A stretch of 9,360 nt of DNA, from positions 1-9,360 of the forward strand of contig JAQCJA010000149.1 of the NCBI GenBank assembly GCA_027593305.1, in the 5' to 3' direction. The notes beneath the pieces were generated by a model that saw only the letters and a list, made by a program, of their open reading frames with translations, was not told the DNA's origin and made no database searches. Within the stretch, counting starts at the first letter, position 1; each line of letters starts with the position of its first letter. Positions 6,001 to 9,360 of this stretch are shown one piece after another. The position numbers were made by a program, and so were the translations under genes. Source of the stretch: a bacterium (GTDB lineage Bacteria; Latescibacterota; UBA2968; UBA8231).

Positions 6001-6561
6001 GCCCTCTTCCTGATGCGACCACAGGCCGTCGATGCCGGCGGCCTCCATGATGCGGGCGACGCGGGGCCCGAGATGAGATATGTCGATGACGCGTTTCTCG
6101 GGGCGCGGCGGAATCGTCTGGCGATGCACGATGATATCCGCCAGCAGGCCGCGTTCGAGGTAGCGGATGAATCCGGGCACATCCTGTGCCGTTGACCTGC
6201 CGGTGCCGCGTCCTGCGGCTGGGGGTGCATCCTGTGCCTCGGCTATCTCGTTGTCGCTGAGATCCCCAGGGAGATGGGCCGCAGGGCGGTCTGCCAGATC
6301 GTCTGCCAGATCGTCTGGCAGATCGTCTGGCAGATCGTCTGGGGCGTCGTGGTGGCAGTCACAGTCCGCCTGGCGGACCTTGCGTGAGAGCATGGGCCCA
6401 GCCTGTCGAGCAGCCTGTGGAGCAGCCTGTGGAGCGGCCTGTGGAGCGGCAGGTGGGGCGTTGGGAGAACGGGGAAAGTCCAGCAGGTCGTCGTCGATGG
6501 CCCCGGTGAAGGCCGGATCATCTTCGTCGAGGAAATCGTCTGGGGAGACTCGTTTGATCAC
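3016..6561 (-). CDS. MrfA/YprA-like DEAD/DEAH helicase fused to a DEDD exonuclease domain
   Basis: This 1181-residue protein starts at a GTG; an in-frame stop 18 nt upstream leaves no other upstream start. Residues 1-125 are low-complexity and acidic (QAAP and DDLP/DDLA repeats, CDCHHD at 67-72). The superfamily 2 helicase core follows: Walker A TPTSSGKT 201-208, DELH 311-314, CSAT 347-350, and QRAGRVGRRGR 495-505 as the arginine-finger motif. A winged-helix-like region spans ~535-620. A disordered insert with PDSQ repeats (656-675) precedes the MrfA-type C-terminal domain (DQYPGGIGL 892-900; Cys 922, 924, 928, 931, 937, a likely zinc site). After an acidic linker (~965-998) comes a DnaQ/RNase H-like exonuclease: D1004/E1006 in FDLET, D1068 in GFNCIGFDYSVL, and Y1136/D1140 in YCREDV. 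All four acidic residues are present. In B. subtilis, MrfA (helicase) and MrfB (exonuclease) are separate proteins that repair mitomycin lesions; this looks like the two joined, without MrfB's TPR part. DNA repair is inferred, not shown. Confidence 0.94.
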   Translation of the reverse strand: MIKRVSPDDFLDEDDPAFTGAIDDDLLDFPRSPNAPPAAPQAAPQAAPQAARQAGPMLSRKVRQADCDCHHDAPDDLPDDLPDDLADDLADRPAAHLPGDLSDNEIAEAQDAPPAAGRGTGRSTAQDVPGFIRYLERGLLADIIVHRQTIPPRPEKRVIDISHLGPRVARIMEAAGIDGLWSHQEEGIHHLQEGRNVVVATPTSSGKTMVYNAAVLDDLMQHPAGCAIYIFPLKALEQDQLGALRSVLGNLSCSLTAEIYDGDTKPHLREKIRKQPPNILITTPDMLHSGLLAFHEAWEEVLKNLRWIVVDELHTYNGIFGSHVLHLFRRLNRLCSCYGTEPRFVTCSATIGNPQQLAERLFGRPFVPITESGAPSAMRHFLFVDPVDSPNTVASRLLQAGVLRQLRTIVFTRARTITELVYRWATQNRKDLARKISSYRAGYMPEERRQIESQLINGELLGVVTTSALELGIDIGGLDMCVLVGYPGSIVNTWQRAGRVGRRGRESLVILLASRDALDQYFMKHPEQFFGREIEDAVADPSNHYILEQHLPCAARELPLTLDEPEYAEIPGYREALDILTERGELLQSADGDAWFASRKQPHRFVNMRAIGESWTIVTGGRRRASADPIDIQPEADEPPEEAATQTAVPDLFGSPDSQPDSQPDSQPDSQPDNQPYAPRRAAAGAALPVARERPQDRDRGVPAPTGRKGYTIGTVSGGQLYSECYPGSVYLHRGKQYLIGERNPVKRQIDAQQVDVPYYTRPKKEKETEILEELASKPMHGYQAKLGRLRVESQVVAFEKISVGDGVVLSKHPLDSPVEVFETVGFWLEMDAPFKKHLKRRNHHHMGSLHATEHATKSLFPLLALSKGTDVGGICYPMHPQLRKSAIFIYDQYPGGIGLAEKGFEMLDRLLELTLGMVQGCDCEDGCPSCIHFATCGAGNHPLDKAGCIHLLELLSGRAQLDAEALDVSDLEDEPPMFADWEKVDEEEPPEAPDDEQHVVVFDLETQLSAAEVGGWGKTYLMRMSCGIVWDSRTDAFTTYFEDRVQDLIEHLKSADLVVGFNCIGFDYSVLRGYTRYDFRNLETLDMLREIKEQLNFRVSLNSLAHSTLDKEKTADGLQALRWWKQGRLDLIEQYCREDVAITRDIWRYGRDRGYLLFDRKNEGRMRIPVDFREKVVAFD
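4545..4592 (-). repeat. 12-bp minisatellite encoding PDSQ repeats
   Basis: Four 12-bp units of the form C(T/C)GGTTGACTGT on the plus strand, with partial units on both sides, encode the PDSQ tetrapeptides of residues ~656-675. They lie in a disordered insert between the winged-helix-like and MrfA-type C-terminal regions. The period is a multiple of three, so gain or loss of units keeps the frame. Confidence 0.92.
6289..6342 (-). repeat. 12-bp minisatellite encoding DDLP/DDLA repeats
   Basis: Four units of GTCTG(C/G)CAGATC on the plus strand plus a partial fifth encode the acidic DDLP/DDLA tetrapeptides at residues ~75-90 of the helicase. The array forms a strongly negative N-terminal tail. 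Confidence 0.92.
6399..6458 (-). repeat. 12-bp minisatellite encoding QAAP repeats
   Basis: Five 12-bp units related to CAGCCTGTGGAG on the plus strand (the outer ones diverged) encode the QAAP-type repeats of residues ~35-54 in the helicase N-terminal tail. The sequence is unrelated to the other two arrays in the gene, but the period is the same. Confidence 0.88.
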
Positions 6562-6604
6562 GGAAGGCCTGGTCGACTAGGGCGCAAATGAGCACTGGAT
6601 CACA

Positions 6605-6634
6605 AGTATACCAATGATTTCCCTGTGCCGGCAA
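6605..6634 (-). promoter_or_regulatory. likely sigma-70 promoter of the helicase-exonuclease gene
   Basis: Reading leftward, TTGCCG (6634-6629; 4 of 6 consensus bases) is followed by an 18-bp spacer and TATACT (6610-6605; 5 of 6). Transcription would begin near 6598, giving a leader of roughly 37 nt before the GTG at 6561. It lies in the 91-bp gap after the metalloprotease stop and is correctly oriented, so the helicase probably has its own transcription even if read-through from the peptidase genes occurs. No LexA-like box was recognised. Confidence 0.55.
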
Positions 6635-6652
6635 GCCTGGCGGTCCGGTCAA

Positions 6653-8431
6653 TCAGCGATCGCGTATCACCGCCAGCGGTTTGCGGCGTTCCACGCCGTC
6701 TGCCTGCAGCACGGCATAGTAGATCCCCGATGCGACGAAGGCGCCGTCCTGGTTGGTGCCGTCCCAGCGGACGGAATGTCGACGGGCGGAGCGGGAGCCC
6801 AGGTTGAACTGGCGTACGAGGGCGCCGTCGGCGGCGAACAAGGTCAATTGCGTCTGCACGCTCGCCCGGTCGAGTTCGAAGGTGATAAAGGTCACGCCAT
6901 GAAGGCCTGGCCGGAACGGGTTGGGCACCCCCGTCTCCAGTACCAGAGCACCGGGGGCCGGGCCATCGACCAACTCAGGATCATAGGTAACGATCACCTC
7001 GTAGTCATAGCCAATACCGATGACGTCGACGTTGCTGATCACAAGAATGACGTCCTCCCACGCATCCCAACCGGCCAGCGAGATACCACCGGTATCCCCG
7101 AGGCTGCGCACTTCGACGCTGTCCGCGGAGACCAGCAGCAGATGCCGGCGCCAGCGGCCACGGGCCAGTTCCGTATCGATCACGCCCCCACCGGGAAGCA
7201 GAGAGGGTTCGAGGCGGATGTAGACGCGGGACATATGGTCGAGTCGGCCCGAATCACTGACAGCAACTTTGGCTGTTACGGGGAAGGAGTCGACGAACTC
7301 GGACGGATAGCGGTCCCCCTCGGCGAAGAACCCCTCGCGGAAACGATCACCGACGAACCACGACCATACACCCATCTCGCTGTAGGCGGCTTCAATGCCG
7401 GAATCACTGACGTTCTCGACGCCGAGTACGGTGCCGCTGTAGTTGCGCAGAGCACTGTCGAAGTTGTCCAGACGGGCACTGCGCCGACTGCTGTGTTCAT
7501 CCCAGATCCAACGGATCACGTCGCGGCCGAAGCGCTGGTCGAGGAAGTGTGCAAAGACTGCGGCGCCATAGGAGTGGAAGTCGGCGGAGGGAATGCCGCT
7601 GTCGATGGCGCGCCCTGGAACCAGGAGGAATGAGCAGACGTACTGCAGGTAATCATTGAGGTCGGGATAGGCGACGTCTTCCATCCACGTCGCCGACGCC
7701 TCCTGCCACCAGCTGCCGTCACTGCCCTGGTAGTAGCCGAATTGAATCACGTGGAAGAATTCGTGGGCCAGCGTCACCCGCAGGGCATCTTCTTCGCGTG
7801 TGCCGCTGAAGCCGGGGCAGATGAATGTGTTGCCGAAGATGGCGTCGGTGAAGTTGTTGTCCACCTCCAGATACGACGGCCCGGTGGCACCGCTCGTCAT
7901 GGGGTAGGTGATGCCGTAGTTCTGCCGACGACCGAGATCGACGATGTAAATGTCGACCTCGTCGCCGCCACCGGCGCCGCCATCGGAAGGTGGTGTGCGA
8001 TACCCAAGGACGTTGATCTGCAACTCCCAGGAGCTGTCTGCGATGGCCATGGTACGGTCGACGTAGTCGGGAATGCCATTGTCGTCCTCGTCCACATCGT
8101 CGACGGCATCGCGGCCCGATGTGTCGAAGTGCACGCGGAAATGTCCCGAAGGGGACACAAGTTCATGTTCCTGTGACGGGCGTTGCAGCGCGCTTGCCAA
8201 CAGTCGGCTCACAAGCGGATCCGCCCCCTGCAGGGCCTCGGCTGCAGCGACAGCCAGCGCCGTACCGCAGAACCGGGGTTCCACGTCTTCCAGTTCCAGC
8301 AGCTGCCGGGCGGCGGTCACGCCCTGAGCGGTGGTGACCTTTGCCTGCGCCGGCTGCAGCAGCAACAGCGTGACACCAGCCAGCAATACCAGCGGCAGGA
8401 TGCGGAAGTGACGATCTTTCATCAGCTGCAT
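6653..8431 (-). CDS. secreted HEFFH zinc metalloprotease, MXAN_6640-like, with FlgD-like C-terminal domain
   Basis: The protein has 592 residues from ATG 8431; ATG 8422 (MKDRHF) is an equally good start three codons later. A signal peptide is clear: basic start, hydrophobic core LPLVLLAGVTLLLL (12-25), likely cleavage after AQA (28-30). DVDEDDNGIPD (112-122) is a calcium-binding loop of the thrombospondin type 3 kind. The zinc site is HEFFH (223-227), with E244 in WWQEASATWMED as the probable third ligand 17 residues later. This spacing and the surrounding Trp and Ala residues resemble the MXAN_6640 family of putative metalloproteases. From ~500 a FlgD-like/T9SS-type beta-sandwich begins at PNPF (503-506), with VRWDG (554-558) and SGIYYAVL (568-575), ending in VIRDR. 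It overlaps the stop of the upstream peptidase gene by one base (TGATG), implying coupled translation. Substrate unknown; proteolytic activity inferred from the intact zinc site. Confidence 0.88.
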   Translation of the reverse strand: MQLMKDRHFRILPLVLLAGVTLLLLQPAQAKVTTAQGVTAARQLLELEDVEPRFCGTALAVAAAEALQGADPLVSRLLASALQRPSQEHELVSPSGHFRVHFDTSGRDAVDDVDEDDNGIPDYVDRTMAIADSSWELQINVLGYRTPPSDGGAGGGDEVDIYIVDLGRRQNYGITYPMTSGATGPSYLEVDNNFTDAIFGNTFICPGFSGTREEDALRVTLAHEFFHVIQFGYYQGSDGSWWQEASATWMEDVAYPDLNDYLQYVCSFLLVPGRAIDSGIPSADFHSYGAAVFAHFLDQRFGRDVIRWIWDEHSSRRSARLDNFDSALRNYSGTVLGVENVSDSGIEAAYSEMGVWSWFVGDRFREGFFAEGDRYPSEFVDSFPVTAKVAVSDSGRLDHMSRVYIRLEPSLLPGGGVIDTELARGRWRRHLLLVSADSVEVRSLGDTGGISLAGWDAWEDVILVISNVDVIGIGYDYEVIVTYDPELVDGPAPGALVLETGVPNPFRPGLHGVTFITFELDRASVQTQLTLFAADGALVRQFNLGSRSARRHSVRWDGTNQDGAFVASGIYYAVLQADGVERRKPLAVIRDR

Positions 8432-9360
8432 CAGCGCACCACGGCAATCTTGCCCCGTTCGAGCAGAGCCCCCTCAAAGCTGCGCAGATCATAGATGTAG
8501 ATGCCCGGGCTGACGTCGAAGCCCGCCGTGTTCACGCCCTGCCAGTGGATTTCGTGGCTCGTCTGGCCCTGGTCTTCTTCGAAGCCGAGCCATACCTGCT
8601 CGCCCCCCGAACGGAACAGGCGCAGGCGCGAAAACAACGGTACACCACTGAAGCGCAGGAACGGATCCCGCGCGGGCTGGTAGGGGTTCGGGAAAATGAC
8701 GATCCCTGTCGCTGGCAGCAGACGGACGGCCTGGAAGGATCGGTTGTCGGTGATGTCGCCCTCCTCGGCGATCTCATTGTCGGGGTCGACTTCCACGAGA
8801 AACACCGATTCGCCGTACCGCTGCCAGGGGATGTGGAAGGAGGCGACGCCCCCGGCTTCGATGCCAGCCGAATGCGTGTCCCGGAAAAAAACGACACACG
8901 CCGTCGAATCTGCAGCACACAACGAAACGCGCATATCAAAGGGCTCTGTCAGTGCCACCGGACCCAGATTGGCCACCTGCACCTGCAGATCATCGCTGTC
9001 GTCACCGGCCAGATCGCCGGCGAAGACGGCCAGGTTCGGCAGGCCGTCCTCGGCACCGAACTGCGCCAGGGCTGCCACGGTAAGGCGGGTGACGCGGGCG
9101 ACCAGTTCCCAGTTGATGCTGTCCGGCAGGTCGGCAACGCTGTGGTACTGGGTGTTGATCCGGTAGTCGCCAAGCAACACCGATGGCGCATCCGTATCTG
9201 TTGGCAGGTAGTTCTCGATGCCGAGAATCGCATCATACCCTTCGGCCCAGAAGGGTGCGTGGTCGCTGAGGCCGGCGAAGCGGTCTTCGAGAACATCGAT
9301 CTGCAGCCCCAGGGCATAACGCTCGTTGGTGGCGCGCAGCAGATCAACGAGCCAGATCGA
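8431..9360 (-). CDS. M28-family aminopeptidase, C-terminal part, with CARDB-like and FlgD-like domains
   Basis: The frame is open from the right edge to a TGA at 8433-8431, giving 309 visible residues; the start lies beyond the window. A GTG at 9180 is internal, not the start. Visible residues 32-38 (SDHAPFW), followed by GYDAILGIEN, and H73 in QYHSVADLPDSINWE match the end of the M28 zinc-aminopeptidase fold. H73 is the expected last metal ligand; the other four ligands lie off the window. Residues ~115-215 look like a CARDB-type adhesive beta-sandwich (VQVANLGP, then VDPDNEIAEEGDITDN). From PNPYQP (224-229) a FlgD-like C-terminal domain runs to the end (IHWQG, SPGIYIYDL, KIAVVR). This arrangement predicts a secreted or surface exopeptidase, co-transcribed with the metalloprotease that begins at its stop codon. 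A signal peptide is expected but not visible. Confidence 0.88.
   Translation of the reverse strand, partial: SIWLVDLLRATNERYALGLQIDVLEDRFAGLSDHAPFWAEGYDAILGIENYLPTDTDAPSVLLGDYRINTQYHSVADLPDSINWELVARVTRLTVAALAQFGAEDGLPNLAVFAGDLAGDDSDDLQVQVANLGPVALTEPFDMRVSLCAADSTACVVFFRDTHSAGIEAGGVASFHIPWQRYGESVFLVEVDPDNEIAEEGDITDNRSFQAVRLLPATGIVIFPNPYQPARDPFLRFSGVPLFSRLRLFRSGGEQVWLGFEEDQGQTSHEIHWQGVNTAGFDVSPGIYIYDLRSFEGALLERGKIAVVR

Noticed and set aside
4219..6195. 658-codon open frame on the plus strand inside the helicase gene
   Set aside because: It is antisense to well-conserved helicase motifs. Its translation is Val/Gly/Asp-rich with no domain pattern, as expected for shadows in high-GC genes.
3016..6561. 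Helicase-nuclease anti-phage defence system
   Set aside because: The architecture matches MrfA/MrfB repair proteins, and there is no defence-gene neighbourhood (no methylase, other nuclease, or toxin-like partner) in the window.
6614..7633. 339-codon plus-strand frame over the metalloprotease
   Set aside because: It lies opposite the zinc-protease coding sequence, which has a signal peptide, HEFFH site and C-terminal domain. The antisense product shows no recognisable motif.

Overview
The window comes from a GC-rich bacterial chromosome whose phylum I can only infer. Two neighbouring exported peptidases carry FlgD-like beta-sandwich C-terminal domains after PNPF/PNPY boundaries. An enolase-superfamily gene sits beside a phytanoyl-CoA-dioxygenase-type gene. 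This mix is typical of uncultured FCB-related lineages (Latescibacterota-like, Eisenbacteria-like or Poribacteria-like metagenomic genomes). No rRNA, tRNA, CRISPR array, transposase or phage gene is visible.

Layout. (1) 1-1041, minus strand: a mandelate racemase/muconate lactonizing enzyme (MR/MLE) family protein whose C-terminus runs off the left edge. (2) 1042-1179: a divergent intergenic region. (3) 1180-2273, plus strand: a two-gene operon of an unrecognised 92-residue protein and a PhyH-family Fe(II)/2-oxoglutarate dioxygenase, spaced for translational coupling. (4) 2284-2977: a small coiled-coil, membrane-anchored protein gene (TTG start) bracketed by directly oriented copies of an unusual intergenic repeat. 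One partial copy lies upstream, and two full 88-bp tandem copies plus a partial third lie downstream. (5) 3016-6561, minus strand: an 1181-residue MrfA/YprA-type superfamily 2 helicase with a DnaQ/RNase H-like DEDD exonuclease domain fused at its C-terminus. It has its own likely sigma-70 promoter at 6605-6634. (6) 6653-9360, minus strand: an overlapping pair of secreted peptidases. These are the C-terminal part of an M28-family aminopeptidase (start off the right edge) and a HEFFH metalloprotease resembling the MXAN_6640 family.

How the genes fit together. The left block (MR/MLE enzyme divergent from the 92-residue protein and PhyH) looks like a small catabolic or tailoring module for an organic acid or similar substrate; the substrate is not readable. 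The helicase-exonuclease joins in one chain two activities that Bacillus subtilis encodes separately as MrfA and MrfB for mitomycin-lesion repair, so a DNA-repair role is the best inference. The two peptidases on the right share a transcription unit and a similar C-terminal domain, which suggests common export or surface handling.

The most unusual structures are the helicase-exonuclease fusion with three separate 12-bp in-frame minisatellites, and the repeat-bracketed coiled-coil gene. I see no convincing evidence of a wholly new defence or mobile system.
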